Positions 1-9,244 are shown, counted from the stretch's first letter. The stretch: DNA of 64,000 nucleotides from Azorhizobium oxalatiphilum (GCF_014635325.1 NZ_BMCT01000003.1:372001-436000), one strand, 5' to 3'. Numbers and translations: made by a program. The notes: generated by a model from the sequence alone, not told the origin.

Positions 1-276
1 CTGATGCTCGGCGGCGCCGGTCACGACGTCTTCGTCTTCAACGGCGGCGGCGGCAGCGATGTGATCCTGGACTTCCAGGCCGGCACCGACATGCTGGACA
101 TCGCCAAGGGCATCAACGGCACCGACATCACCTCCGCGGAAGATGTCGCGTCCCGTGCCACTGACGTGGGCGGTAACACGGTTATCGACCTCGGCAATGG
201 CGACACCATCACGCTTCACGGCGTGAGCGTGGACGACGTTCAGGACAATCCGACGTCCTTCTTCACCGTGCACTGA
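1..276 (+). CDS. RTX/hemolysin-type calcium-binding protein, C-terminal fragment
   Basis: The frame is open from the first base, so only about 91 C-terminal residues are present and the gene begins outside the window. The first residues carry a glycine-rich RTX nonapeptide (LGGAGHDVFVFNGGGGSD), followed by the Asp-rich linker (ILDFQAGTDMLDI) that usually closes an RTX beta-roll. The last residues (SFFTVH) are a plausible type I secretion tail. The family is normally exported by an ABC/MFP/TolC system and binds calcium outside the cell. The N-terminal functional domain (adhesin, S-layer protein, protease or other) cannot be seen. Its position just before a glycosyltransferase operon raises the possibility that it is a surface protein modified by that operon. 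Confidence 0.85.
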   Translation: MMLGGAGHDVFVFNGGGGSDVILDFQAGTDMLDIAKGINGTDITSAEDVASRATDVGGNTVIDLGNGDTITLHGVSVDDVQDNPTSFFTVH

Positions 277-292
277 TCACGCGTGCTGAAGC

Positions 293-361
293 GCGCAGGG
301 CTCGCGCCCTGCGCCAATGCGAGGAATCGGCCGGCCTCCCCCTCCCGGCCGGCCGGTTCTT
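293..361 (+). terminator. Tandem hairpins after the RTX gene
   Basis: Two perfect 9-bp stems follow the stop codon. The first pairs 293-301 with 306-314 around a 4-nt loop. The second pairs 328-336 with 347-355 around a 10-nt loop and is followed by a short T-rich run (gttctt). This should end the RTX transcript and separate it from the glycan operon. Confidence 0.65.
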
Positions 362-421
362 CCCCCCGCGTGCGACCGATGTCGCGTGCGTTGCTCCGAT
401 ATTTCATTGAGGTGACGGCCC

Positions 422-2638
422 ATGCTCGAGCCTGCCCGCGAAGTCTTTACACCTGTTGTGATCGGTCCCGCGCCCGCAGTGGCTGATGGGCCCCAGGTCT
501 TCGCGCTGTCCGGCGGTGTGCTTCTCCTCATGTGGGATGCCAGTTCGCGGGTGTGGAGTTCTGCCCGGCTGGAGCCGGCGTCCGGTCCTGCCCTTGCACC
601 GCTCGGCGCGTTGCGCCTGCAGCGCGAGGATGGCGGCACGCGCCTGCTGTTCGCGTTCCGCAAGCCGGCCGAAGCCCAGTCGCTCTCGCTGTTCGCCGGC
701 GTGGTCGGCCAGAGCGTGGATGTCACCGTCGATCCGGCGGAGGACATGCCTGTCGCCCAGGCGGAGCAGTTGCTCAATGGCCTTACCCCGGCGGCGCGTG
801 TGTCGCTGGTGACGACCGTCATGGAGACCTGGGCGAGCATCTTCCGGCTGCGGTCGAGCCGCTCCTTCAATCGCTTCGTCTACAACATCACCCGCGTCTG
901 CGCCGGCAAGGCCGCCGTGGTGCGTGCCGTGGCGCGGCTTGACGGCAAAACGGCTCTGGTGGAGGGCGGCCTGCCGCCCGGCTCGGCCGCGCCCACCGCG
1001 TTGCATCTGATTTCGCCCGAGCGCTTCTCGCGCATCACCTCCGCGCCCAGAATCGGTTCGGCCGATGCGCGGGGGCAGCGGCGCTTCTATCTGGCGCTGG
1101 AAGGCGCCGACGACATGGGCGAGACGCTGATCCTGCTGACCGGCCCGAAATGGATGGCCGTGCGTCGCCTGGAATGGCCGGCCGGCCTTGGGTCTCTGGC
1201 CCGCTGGTGGCGGGCGCAGGGCAAGCCCGATCCGGTGCTCCGGGAATATGCGCTGGGCCTGGCCGCAAAGGGGTCTCCGGCGGCCCGCGCCGCCGCGCTG
1301 GAACTTCAGCTCCAGGCGCCGTTGCAGCCGCGTGCCCTGTCGGGCGGTTCGCATCTGCCCTCCGCCGAGCTTGATCTCGCGCTCTCCACCTCCGCCGGCC
1401 TGCTGGCGGGCGGCTGGGTGCGCGACCCCTTGTCCATGATCGAGGGCATCGATCTCATGGACGGCGAAACGGCCATCCCGTTGCACGGCATCCGCCATGA
1501 CTTTCCCGGTGTCGTCGGGCAGGGTGAGGAGGCCGTGCCGGTCAAGGGCTTCGTTGCGCTGACCGAAGGTTCCCTGCCGCTGCTCCAGCCGCGCTTCGCG
1601 CTTAATCTGAAGTCGGGCGAGCGACAGATCCTCATTCCGCCGCCCCAGCCGGTGGATCTCTCTGAAAAGCGCTCCCGCGCGCTCAAGGCGGTGCCGCCTC
1701 AGTTCCTGACCCCGGAGGTTCTCTCCGGCTGCCTAGCGCCCGCGCTCGCGGCGATCCAGAAAGATCTTCTGGCCGAGCTCGATGCGCCGCGCGTGATCAC
1801 CATCGGTGAGCGGGTGAAGGAACCCGATGTCTCCATCGTGGTGCCGCTCTATCGGGTGCTGGATTTCCTGCGCTTCCAGATCGGCGCCTTTGCCGCCGAT
1901 CGTGCGCTCAGGGCGCATGCGGAAGTGATCTATGTGCTGGATTCGCCCGAGCAGGCGGACGGCGTGGAACACCTCCTGCGCGGGCTTCACCTTCTCTACG
2001 ATCTGCCGCTGGTGCTTGTGGTGATGGCGCGCAACGCCGGCTTTGCCGCCGCCAGCAATGCCGGCGCCCGCGAGGCGCGCGGCGAGGTGGTGGCGCAGGT
2101 CAATTCCGATGTCATCCCCATCGCGCCCGGCTGGCTGGCGCCGCTGTGCGCCGCGCTGGAAGAGGACGGTGTCGGCGCGGTGGGCCCCAAGCTGCTGTTC
2201 GGCGACGGCTCGCTGCAGCATGCGGGCATGTATTTCATGAAGGGCATGCGCGGACAGTGGCTCAACCACCACTTTCACAAGGGCATGCCGCGCGATTATC
2301 CCGCTGCTGGCGTCGCCCGCTCGGTGCCGGCTGTCACCGGCGCCTGCCTGCTGATGCGCCGCTCCGTCTATGAGGACGTCGGCGGCTTCACCGAGGACTA
2401 TGTGATCGGCGATTACGAGGACAGCGACCTGTGCCTGAAGGTGCGGGCGAAGGATCTGGACGTGCGCTACGTGCCCCAGGCCGAGCTTTATCATCTGGAG
2501 CGGCGCTCCATGAAGGTGAGCCCGGACCACGGGCGCGGCACGGCTTCCGCTTATAACGCCTGGCTCCACGGCCAGCGCTGGGGTGACACCATGGGCGCGC
2601 TGATGGCTGCCGCCTCGCAGACCGGGAGCGCAGCATGA
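422..2638 (+). CDS. Large multidomain GT2 glycosyltransferase
   Basis: 738 residues; the ATG follows a GAGGTG ribosome site by 6 nt. The C-terminal third is a family 2 (GT-A fold) glycosyltransferase: VSIVVPLY starts the nucleotide-binding fold near residue 460, RNAGFAAASNAGAREARGE is the typical alpha-helix motif, NSD is the metal/nucleotide Asp motif, and GAVGPKLLF, TGACLLMRR and GDYEDSDLCLK form the acceptor side with an ED-type catalytic region. The first 450 residues are beta-rich domains with no family I can name. One of them (about 340-400) resembles a segment of the 740-residue neighbour at 5634-7856. It opens an operon; its stop overlaps the next start (ATGA). Likely role: adding a sugar during surface glycan or glycoprotein assembly; substrate unknown. 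Confidence 0.85.
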   Translation: MLEPAREVFTPVVIGPAPAVADGPQVFALSGGVLLLMWDASSRVWSSARLEPASGPALAPLGALRLQREDGGTRLLFAFRKPAEAQSLSLFAGVVGQSVDVTVDPAEDMPVAQAEQLLNGLTPAARVSLVTTVMETWASIFRLRSSRSFNRFVYNITRVCAGKAAVVRAVARLDGKTALVEGGLPPGSAAPTALHLISPERFSRITSAPRIGSADARGQRRFYLALEGADDMGETLILLTGPKWMAVRRLEWPAGLGSLARWWRAQGKPDPVLREYALGLAAKGSPAARAAALELQLQAPLQPRALSGGSHLPSAELDLALSTSAGLLAGGWVRDPLSMIEGIDLMDGETAIPLHGIRHDFPGVVGQGEEAVPVKGFVALTEGSLPLLQPRFALNLKSGERQILIPPPQPVDLSEKRSRALKAVPPQFLTPEVLSGCLAPALAAIQKDLLAELDAPRVITIGERVKEPDVSIVVPLYRVLDFLRFQIGAFAADRALRAHAEVIYVLDSPEQADGVEHLLRGLHLLYDLPLVLVVMARNAGFAAASNAGAREARGEVVAQVNSDVIPIAPGWLAPLCAALEEDGVGAVGPKLLFGDGSLQHAGMYFMKGMRGQWLNHHFHKGMPRDYPAAGVARSVPAVTGACLLMRRSVYEDVGGFTEDYVIGDYEDSDLCLKVRAKDLDVRYVPQAELYHLERRSMKVSPDHGRGTASAYNAWLHGQRWGDTMGALMAAASQTGSAA

Positions 2639-3468
2639 ACATGCACGCCTTGAAGCAGCTTGAAGCCGAAATTTCCCCCCGCCTGCCGGCGCAGACGGAA
2701 TGGCTGCTGGAGCACATCTCCCAGAACCGTTTCCTGCCGCAGCCGCCGGCGGACAGCATCTTCGTGGGCGATGGCGACTATCGCGCCATCGGCTCGGAAT
2801 TCCTGCGCCATTTCGTGACGCTCGGCGGGCTGCGCCGCAGCCATCGGGTGCTGGACGTGGGCAGCGGCATCGGCCGCATGGCGGTGCCGCTCACCCAGTT
2901 CCTGCACCCGGAGCGGGGCAGCTACGAGGGCTTCGACCCGGTGCTGGAAGGCGTGATGTGGTGCACCACGACCATTACCCCGGCCTATCCGCGCTTCCGC
3001 TTCCAGCGGCTGGATGTTGCGCACGCGCTCTATAATCCCGGCGGCGTGGTGCCGGGCGCCGAGTTGCAGATGCCGTTCCCGGACGGCGCCTTCGACTTCT
3101 CGCTCATGGTGTCGGTCGCCACCCATCTGCCGGCGGACGAGCTTGAGACCTATATCCGCGAGATCTCCCGCGTTCTGGCGCCGAGCGGCCGGCTGTTCCT
3201 CACGGCCTTCGTGCTGGATGAGACCGCCATCAAGGCGGAGAAGCGCGATACCCGCCTCGGCTTCAAGCGGTCCGGCAACGGCCCGTGCTGGTTCGCCAAT
3301 CAGGATGCGCCGCTGGCGGCGGTGGGCTTCGACGACGGCTTCATCGATCATCTGCTGCGCTCGGCCGGCTTCGACATTGCGCTGAAGAGTCTCGGCCATT
3401 GGCGCGGCGTGGAGGCCGATCACTATCAGGACGTGTTCGTCGCCATGAAGCGCGGAGGCAAGGCATGA
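2635..3468 (+). CDS. Class I SAM-dependent methyltransferase
   Basis: 277 residues, starting in a 4-nt ATGA overlap with the upstream glycosyltransferase. The Rossmann SAM site is clear: VLDVGSGIGRMAVPL (motif I), YEGFDPV (motif II acidic residue), FPDGAFDFSLMVSVATHLP (post-motif, motif IV) and YIREISRVLAPSGRLFLTAF (motif V/VI). These match the Methyltransf_11/25 families. In an operon of glycosyltransferases it most likely methylates a sugar or a carrier-linked glycan, perhaps as a cap; that is inferred from context. A second ATG two codons downstream cannot be excluded as the start. Confidence 0.85.
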   Translation: MNMHALKQLEAEISPRLPAQTEWLLEHISQNRFLPQPPADSIFVGDGDYRAIGSEFLRHFVTLGGLRRSHRVLDVGSGIGRMAVPLTQFLHPERGSYEGFDPVLEGVMWCTTTITPAYPRFRFQRLDVAHALYNPGGVVPGAELQMPFPDGAFDFSLMVSVATHLPADELETYIREISRVLAPSGRLFLTAFVLDETAIKAEKRDTRLGFKRSGNGPCWFANQDAPLAAVGFDDGFIDHLLRSAGFDIALKSLGHWRGVEADHYQDVFVAMKRGGKA

Positions 3469-4754
3469 GTGAACGCATCCTCGTCGTCGCCCATAATCAT
3501 CCCGACCTGCATCCCGGCGGGACCGAGATTTTCGCCCACGATCTGTTCAAGGCCTATCAGCGGGCCGGCAACAAGGCGATGTTCCTCGGCGCCGTGAACC
3601 GTCTGCATCGCGACGCCCATCCGGGCACGTCGTTCCAGACCATCGGCACGGCGAGCGACGAGGTGCTCCTGTGGTCCGGTCATTTCGACCGTTTCAGCAT
3701 GAGCCAGATCGACCTTTATGGCGTGGTGCCGGATCTCACCGCGCTGTTGCAGGACTTCCGGCCGGATGTGGTGCATCTGCATCATCTGCTGCTGATCGGG
3801 GCGGAGTTCCCGGCGCTGGTGAAGCGCATCCTGCCCAAGTGCCGCATCGTGATGACGCTGCACGATTATTATTCCATCTGCGCCCATGACGGCCTGATGG
3901 CACAGACCGGCAGCGGCCAGCGCTGCATGTCGTCCAGCCCCGATGCCTGCCATCGCTGCTTCCCGGACATTCCGGTGGACCGCTTCCTGCTGCGCGAGCA
4001 TCACCTCAAGACGCACTTCGCCTACGTCGACAAGTTCGTGGCCCCGAGCCGCTTCCTCATGGAGCGTTACATCAAGTGGGGCATCGATCCGGCGAAGATC
4101 GAGGTGATCCAGAACGGCCGCCCGCTGGCGACCCCGGCGCCCTTCCGCACGCCGCACGAGGGCAGGCGCTCGTCCTTCGGCTATTTCGGCAACATCAATC
4201 CCTGGAAGGGAATGAAGGTGCTGCTGGATGCCTCCCGCCGGCTGATCGGCAGCGGGCTCGACTTCGAGCTGCGCGTCCATGGCGCGGCGCTCTACCAGAG
4301 CGACGCCTTCACGGCCGAGATCGACCAGATGTTCGCCGAGACGGATTCCCATGTGCTGCGCATGGGGGCCTATGAGCGCGAGGATGTGGGACGCCTGATG
4401 GCCGCCGTGGACTGGGTGGTGATGCCCTCCATCTGGTGGGAGAACGCCCCGCTGGTGATCCAGGAGGCGCAGATGCACCGACGCCCGGTCATCACCAGCG
4501 GCATCGGCGGCATGGGCGAAGCCGTGCGCGATGGCGTGGATGGCCTGCACGTCCTGCCCGGCGATGCGGCGGATCTGGCTGGCGTCATGCGCCGCTGTGC
4601 GGAGGATCCCGGCCTGTGGCGCCGCCTGTCCGCCGCCACCGCGCCGCCGCCATCCATCGACGCGGTCGCCGGCCGCTATCTGAACCTGATGAATACGGGA
4701 TCAACGCTGTCTTCCACCTCGACAGGCGTTGCCCCGTCCACCGTCGCAGCGTGA
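3465..4754 (+). CDS. Family 4 glycosyltransferase (GT-B fold), copy 1
   Basis: 429 residues from the ATG that overlaps the methyltransferase stop; the frame is open further upstream but that part has no support. The N-terminal domain begins with ILVVAHNHPDLHPGGTEIFAHDL, the GG(T/A)E acceptor loop typical of GT4 enzymes, and includes DVVHLHHLL and TLHDYYSIC. The C-terminal domain has GYFGNINPWKGMKVLLDA and the donor-binding ENAPLVIQEAQMHRRPVI segment with the Ex7E-type glutamate. A Cys cluster (C-x7-C-x2-CF near residue 155) is shared with the paralogue at 7856-9244 and might bind metal. Cytoplasmic or membrane-associated sugar transferase; donor sugar unknown. Confidence 0.88.
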   Translation: MSERILVVAHNHPDLHPGGTEIFAHDLFKAYQRAGNKAMFLGAVNRLHRDAHPGTSFQTIGTASDEVLLWSGHFDRFSMSQIDLYGVVPDLTALLQDFRPDVVHLHHLLLIGAEFPALVKRILPKCRIVMTLHDYYSICAHDGLMAQTGSGQRCMSSSPDACHRCFPDIPVDRFLLREHHLKTHFAYVDKFVAPSRFLMERYIKWGIDPAKIEVIQNGRPLATPAPFRTPHEGRRSSFGYFGNINPWKGMKVLLDASRRLIGSGLDFELRVHGAALYQSDAFTAEIDQMFAETDSHVLRMGAYEREDVGRLMAAVDWVVMPSIWWENAPLVIQEAQMHRRPVITSGIGGMGEAVRDGVDGLHVLPGDAADLAGVMRRCAEDPGLWRRLSAATAPPPSIDAVAGRYLNLMNTGSTLSSTSTGVAPSTVAA

Positions 4755-4764
4755 AGGAGGCCGC

Positions 4765-5625
4765 ATGCCGCTCGCCGAAGTCACGACACGCCCCATCCCC
4801 GCCAATGATGCGTCCTCGGCACCCGCCGCGCGCAAGCCTGCTGCCGGCGCCCCGGCCGCAGCCGCCAAGCCGGCGGTGAAGCCGGCTCCGGTTGCTGCGC
4901 CCGCCGCTCCGCCGGTTCCGGCAGAGGCCGCGCTCGCAGGCCGCATGGATGCGGTGGACAATGGTCAACTGTTCGGCTGGGTCTGGGATCGCAACAGGCC
5001 GGACTCGCGTCTGCTGGTGCGCATCCTGCTGGACGCCGTGGAAGTGGCGTCGGGCATCGCCGACAAGCCGCGTGTCGATCTGCGCCGCAACGGCATTGGT
5101 GACGGCCATCACGCCTTCGCCATCGACCTGCCGCAGCAGGCCCTCCAATCGCCGGAGCGCCTCACCGTCATCGCGGTGTCGGTGAACCCGGCGGCCGAGC
5201 TGGTGCTGCGCCGCCCCTCCGCAGATGAGAAGGCCGCCGAGGCCGCCGTCGCCGCCCCCATGGCGAAGGTGCTCGACCGGCTGGATCTGCTCGTTGCCGC
5301 CCAGCGCCAGTTGCAGCTCGGGCAGCGGGATACGGGCGTGCTGCTGAAGGAGGCCGCGACCCGCCTCGATGCGCTCTCCGACAAGGAGACCGCGCTGGAG
5401 GAAGCCCTCGACACCGTGCGCGGCGGACAGGGCGATCTCAACCAGCGGCTCGATCAGATGGAAATCTTCCTCACCCGCTTCGACACGGCACTGGCCGGTT
5501 TTGACAAGCGGCTGGAGACGCTCGCGGCGCAGGGGCGCAACGAGATCAAGCCGCAATTCTTTGCCCTGGCGGTTCTGATCGGCACCGGCATCGGCCTCGC
5601 CCTTGCGCTCGGCCTGAAGATCTGA
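4765..5625 (+). CDS. Tail-anchored protein with Pro/Ala-rich N-terminus, beta domain and coiled coil
   Basis: 286 residues from an ATG with a strong AAGGAGG site, 10 nt after the previous stop. Order: an Ala/Pro-rich disordered region (about 1-55), a small beta domain with a G-W-V-W-D motif (LFGWVWDRNRP, about 68-150), a long heptad-like helical region (about 160-260), and a single C-terminal membrane helix (FFALAVLIGTGIGLALALGL). This looks like a tail-anchored inner-membrane protein with its bulk in the cytoplasm. It could scaffold the soluble glycosyltransferases of the operon at the membrane; that role is inferred only from layout. I know no named family for the whole protein. Confidence 0.7.
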   Translation: MPLAEVTTRPIPANDASSAPAARKPAAGAPAAAAKPAVKPAPVAAPAAPPVPAEAALAGRMDAVDNGQLFGWVWDRNRPDSRLLVRILLDAVEVASGIADKPRVDLRRNGIGDGHHAFAIDLPQQALQSPERLTVIAVSVNPAAELVLRRPSADEKAAEAAVAAPMAKVLDRLDLLVAAQRQLQLGQRDTGVLLKEAATRLDALSDKETALEEALDTVRGGQGDLNQRLDQMEIFLTRFDTALAGFDKRLETLAAQGRNEIKPQFFALAVLIGTGIGLALALGLKI

Positions 5626-5633
5626 GGACGCGC

Positions 5634-7856
5634 ATGCCTGACAGCCACACGCCCCACCGCCCCCCGACCGACCGTGCCGCCGAGACTCTTGGCCTGCCGC
5701 TTGACGGCGAGACCGCCATCGTCGCCGTGGTGGACGAAGGGCTCGCGCTGATCGCGGGCATGGGAGAGCTGCCGGGCAGCGTCCAGGCCCTGCTGAATGG
5801 CGATCCCAGCGCGGCGACGCAGGCCGCTGCTGTGAGCTGGCGGCGGCCCGATGCACCCCCGGAGCTGCGTTCGGGCTTCTGCGCGCTCGTGTCCCTCGCG
5901 GCTCTGGGCCGTGGCCGGCTGTCCTCCATCGTGTTCCGTAGTCCCGGTCATCCCAAGCGCTATGCCTTCGCCCGCCGGCCGGTGTCGCTGGAAGCTGCCT
6001 TGCAGGCGGTGGCGGAGGATGCGGGCCCCTCCGCCTCCATCGTGGTGGACGGCATCGTGGAAGCGCTTCTGGTGGGCAAGACCACCGCGCGCCGCCTCAG
6101 GGCGGTGGCCGCCATGGCGCAGGCCGTGGCCCGGCCCGACGGCTTCGTCGAGGTGATGGGTTCGGACGAGGATGGTGATCTGTTCCTTCAGGGCTGGACC
6201 GCCGATCTCGTGCCCGGCCGCGCCCGCGTGCTCGCTATCGGCGCCGAGCCAGTGCTGGCGGAGCTGGACAGCGCTTCCTTCCCCCGTGAGGATCTGGCCG
6301 GCCGCAGCCGCGGCTTCGCCGGCATCATGTGCGGGCCGGACAGGCCCGATACGTCCAAGCTGCAGAAGATCCTGTTCCGGTCTCGCGATGGCTGGCGGGC
6401 GGTGGCGGTCTATGAGCGCCGCGTCCTGCTGGAGCCGCGCGACGTGCCGGCCCATGTACGCGCCGTGCTGCCGCGCCTCACCGCGCCCACCGATGTGCTC
6501 GCCAAGCTGAAGGATGCCGCCAACCGCTTCGACGGCCGGGATACGGTGAGCGATCTGCGCCTGCCGGTGCGTCTCGGCATCGACTTCGCGCTGATGGTGG
6601 ATGGCGGCGGCGTGCTGGTGTCCGGCTGGCTCGTGGATTGCGAGGACCATGTGCGCGGCGTCTCGCTGAAGGTGGGCCGCACCGGCGGCCGCATCGACGA
6701 GGGCTGGACGCGCCAGCCACGCCCCGACGTCACCAATGCCTTCCTGTCCGACCCGCTGTTCGGCGCGCTGGATCCCAACCGGCACAGCCACGGCTTCCTG
6801 GCCTTCCTGCCGCGCGTTGCTACTCAGGTGCGCGATGCGGCCTATCTTGAGCTTCAGCTCGATAGTGGTCCGGCCTATCGGCCCCTGCCGCTGACCCGCG
6901 CCACCCCGCGTCAGGTTCTCGCGCGACTTTCCGGTGCGGTGGAGGCCCGCTCGGCGGTGGCCGCCCATGTGGTGGAGCGCCAGCTGGGCCCCATGCTGCA
7001 ATCCATGGAGCGCCGCCCGGCCGCCGGCCGCGTGATGGGCGATGATCCGGTGTTCGACGGCTCGGAATCCACCGCCCTCATCGTCGGCGTGGATGACGGC
7101 GCGGCCCAGGTGGGCGTTCTGCTCGCGCTGCTGGCCCTTGAACCCGCCACCCGTGCCATGCCGATCGTGGTGGCGGTGCGCGAGGATGGCTTCGACGATG
7201 TGGCCGGCGAAGTGCGGCGGCTGGGCGACTTCTACGGCCTCAAGCTGCGCCTCGTGCGGGCCGAGGGCGCCGAGGATGTCTGCGATGCGCTGGAAGCGGG
7301 CGTGAAGGCCACCACGGCGGAACATCTGGTCCTGCTCTGCGCCCATGTGCTGCCGCGCGGCACCGGATGGCTGCCGCGTCTGGAGCGCGCCTATCGGGCG
7401 CGGGGCGGCAAGTGCCTGGTGTCGCCGACCCTGCTGTTCGAGGACGATTCCATCCGCTGGGCGGGCACCATGCTCGACGGCGAAGGGACCGCGCGCGGGC
7501 TCAACGACCGCCTCGTGGGCTATCCGCGTTCGGCGGTGAACGGGGCCGAGCCCATGGAGGTTACGGCCGGCACGGCGGAATGCTGCATGCTGCCGCGCGC
7601 TGCCTTCGAAAGCGTGGAGGGGTTCACGCGAGGCTATCTGGGCATTGCCGAGAAACGTCTTGATCTGGCGCTCAAGCTCCGGCTGGGCGGCACGCCGTCC
7701 GTGTGGGTGCCGGAGGTGGAAATGGTGTGCGCCGACGAGACCAGCGGGGGGCCGCCCGGTGCGGCAGCGGCCACCTGGCACGGCCTGGTCCGCCGCGTCG
7801 ATCGCTGGGCGTTCGACCGGCGCTGGTCCCTCGCAGTCGCGAACATGCGGAGCTGA
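5634..7856 (+). CDS. GT2-like protein with a degenerate catalytic region
   Basis: 740 residues, nearly the same length as the GT2 protein at 422-2638 and built the same way: beta-rich domains for about 450 residues, including one with a G-W-L-x-D motif (LVSGWLVDCEDH), then a GT-A-like C-terminal domain (TALIVGVDDG, LVSPTLLFEDDSIRWAG, EVTAGTAECCMLPRAAF). Where the active paralogue has the Asn-Ser-Asp metal motif, this protein has LLCAHVLPRGTGWLPRL with no Asp, and the ED motif region is also altered (AEKRLDLALKLR). It may be a pseudoenzyme, a binding subunit, or use other residues. It lies 8 nt after the previous gene and ends in an ATGA-type overlap with the next. Confidence 0.7.
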   Translation: MPDSHTPHRPPTDRAAETLGLPLDGETAIVAVVDEGLALIAGMGELPGSVQALLNGDPSAATQAAAVSWRRPDAPPELRSGFCALVSLAALGRGRLSSIVFRSPGHPKRYAFARRPVSLEAALQAVAEDAGPSASIVVDGIVEALLVGKTTARRLRAVAAMAQAVARPDGFVEVMGSDEDGDLFLQGWTADLVPGRARVLAIGAEPVLAELDSASFPREDLAGRSRGFAGIMCGPDRPDTSKLQKILFRSRDGWRAVAVYERRVLLEPRDVPAHVRAVLPRLTAPTDVLAKLKDAANRFDGRDTVSDLRLPVRLGIDFALMVDGGGVLVSGWLVDCEDHVRGVSLKVGRTGGRIDEGWTRQPRPDVTNAFLSDPLFGALDPNRHSHGFLAFLPRVATQVRDAAYLELQLDSGPAYRPLPLTRATPRQVLARLSGAVEARSAVAAHVVERQLGPMLQSMERRPAAGRVMGDDPVFDGSESTALIVGVDDGAAQVGVLLALLALEPATRAMPIVVAVREDGFDDVAGEVRRLGDFYGLKLRLVRAEGAEDVCDALEAGVKATTAEHLVLLCAHVLPRGTGWLPRLERAYRARGGKCLVSPTLLFEDDSIRWAGTMLDGEGTARGLNDRLVGYPRSAVNGAEPMEVTAGTAECCMLPRAAFESVEGFTRGYLGIAEKRLDLALKLRLGGTPSVWVPEVEMVCADETSGGPPGAAAATWHGLVRRVDRWAFDRRWSLAVANMRS

Positions 7857-9244
7857 TGACCATGAATGCACAGCCCAATCCGTCCCAGCCTGTATCCGGC
7901 ACGCCGGTGGCGACCGGGGGCGGCGCCGACGATCTGAAGGTGCTGGTGGTCTCCCACGCCCACCCGAGCTATTCGCTGGGGGGCGCGGAAGTCGCCTCGC
8001 ACAATCTGCACAAGGGGCTGAACGCAATTTCGGGCGTCAATTCGCGCTATCTGGCACGGGTGGGCCATCCCGTTCCGCGCCATGGCGCCTCCGCGCTCAT
8101 GAGCCTGCGCCAGAGAGATGACGAGATCCTCTATCACGCGGATGATTACGACCACTTCCTGCTGTCGAACCGCAACACGGACGACATCCGGCGCGATTTC
8201 CTGCGCTACGTCTCCGACGTGAAGCCGGATGTGGTGCACTTCCACCACATCCTGGGCCTCGGACTGGAGATGCTGTTCGCGGTGCGCGATGCGCTGCCGG
8301 ACACGCGCATCGTGGTGACGTTCCACGAATTCCTGTCCATCTGCCACCACCACGGCCAGATGGTGAAGACGGCCGGCATGAAACTGTGCCAGCGCTCATC
8401 GCCCACCGATTGCCACGGCTGCTTTCCGGACATCTCGCCCGCGCGCTTCCTGCAGCGCGAGCGGTTCGTGCAGGCCATGCTGGAGCTGGCAGACCACTAC
8501 GTCTCGCCGAGCCACTTCCTCGCCAAGCGCTTCATCGACTGGGGGCTGGACGGCGACAAGATGTCGGTGATCGAGAACGGCCTCGATATTGCGGAAGCCG
8601 CACCGCCCCGGCTGCTGAAAGGCGTATCCAAACGCCGTGGCAGCTTCGCCTATTTCGGCCAGATGACGCCCTACAAGGGAGCGGACGTGCTGCTGGATGC
8701 GGTGGGCCGCGTGCCGGAGAGCGTGTGGGGCGAGGACGCCCGCATGATGATCTTCGGCGGCAATCTGGAGCGTCAGCCGCAGGCCTATCAGAACAAGATC
8801 GCCGCGCTGGTCGAGAAGGCCGGTGATCGCGTGCGCTTCTACGGCTCCTACCAGAACATCGAGATGCCGCGCCTGATGCGCTCCGTTGACTGGATGATCA
8901 TGCCGTCCGTGTGGTGGGAGAATTCGCCGGTGGTGATCCAGGAGGCCTTCTATCACGGCCGCCCGATCATCTCCTCGAACATCGGCGGCATGGCGGAGAA
9001 GATCCGCGATGGCGTCGATGGCCTGCACTTCCGCGCCGGGAGCGCGGAAGACCTCGCCGACCGCCTTACCGAGGCGCTCACCGACAACACCTTGTGGGAG
9101 AAACTGCGGGGCGGCATCCGCAAGCCGGATAGCTACACCGATTTCGCCCGCACGCATGTCGATCTTTACCGGCGCCTGCGCTCGCAGTCGCGCCCGAACG
9201 TTCCCAGCGTTGCGGCCCCGGCGGCCGTCGCGCGCACCGCCTGA
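7856..9244 (+). CDS. Family 4 glycosyltransferase (GT-B fold), copy 2
   Basis: 462 residues if started at the ATG overlapping the previous stop (TGATG arrangement at 7854-7858); an ATG two codons later is the alternative. It is clearly related to the product of 3465-4754: SLGGAEVASHNLHKGL, DVVHFHHILGLGLEM, TFHEFLSICHHHGQM, GYxFG-like AYFGQMTPYKGADVLLDA and ENSPVVIQEAFYHGRPII. The shared Cys cluster (C-x7-C-x2-CF) is present. The N-terminus carries about 25 extra Pro/Gly/Ala-rich residues. Predicted to transfer a sugar in the same surface-glycan pathway, probably at a different step from copy 1. Confidence 0.88.
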   Translation: MTMNAQPNPSQPVSGTPVATGGGADDLKVLVVSHAHPSYSLGGAEVASHNLHKGLNAISGVNSRYLARVGHPVPRHGASALMSLRQRDDEILYHADDYDHFLLSNRNTDDIRRDFLRYVSDVKPDVVHFHHILGLGLEMLFAVRDALPDTRIVVTFHEFLSICHHHGQMVKTAGMKLCQRSSPTDCHGCFPDISPARFLQRERFVQAMLELADHYVSPSHFLAKRFIDWGLDGDKMSVIENGLDIAEAAPPRLLKGVSKRRGSFAYFGQMTPYKGADVLLDAVGRVPESVWGEDARMMIFGGNLERQPQAYQNKIAALVEKAGDRVRFYGSYQNIEMPRLMRSVDWMIMPSVWWENSPVVIQEAFYHGRPIISSNIGGMAEKIRDGVDGLHFRAGSAEDLADRLTEALTDNTLWEKLRGGIRKPDSYTDFARTHVDLYRRLRSQSRPNVPSVAAPAAVARTA

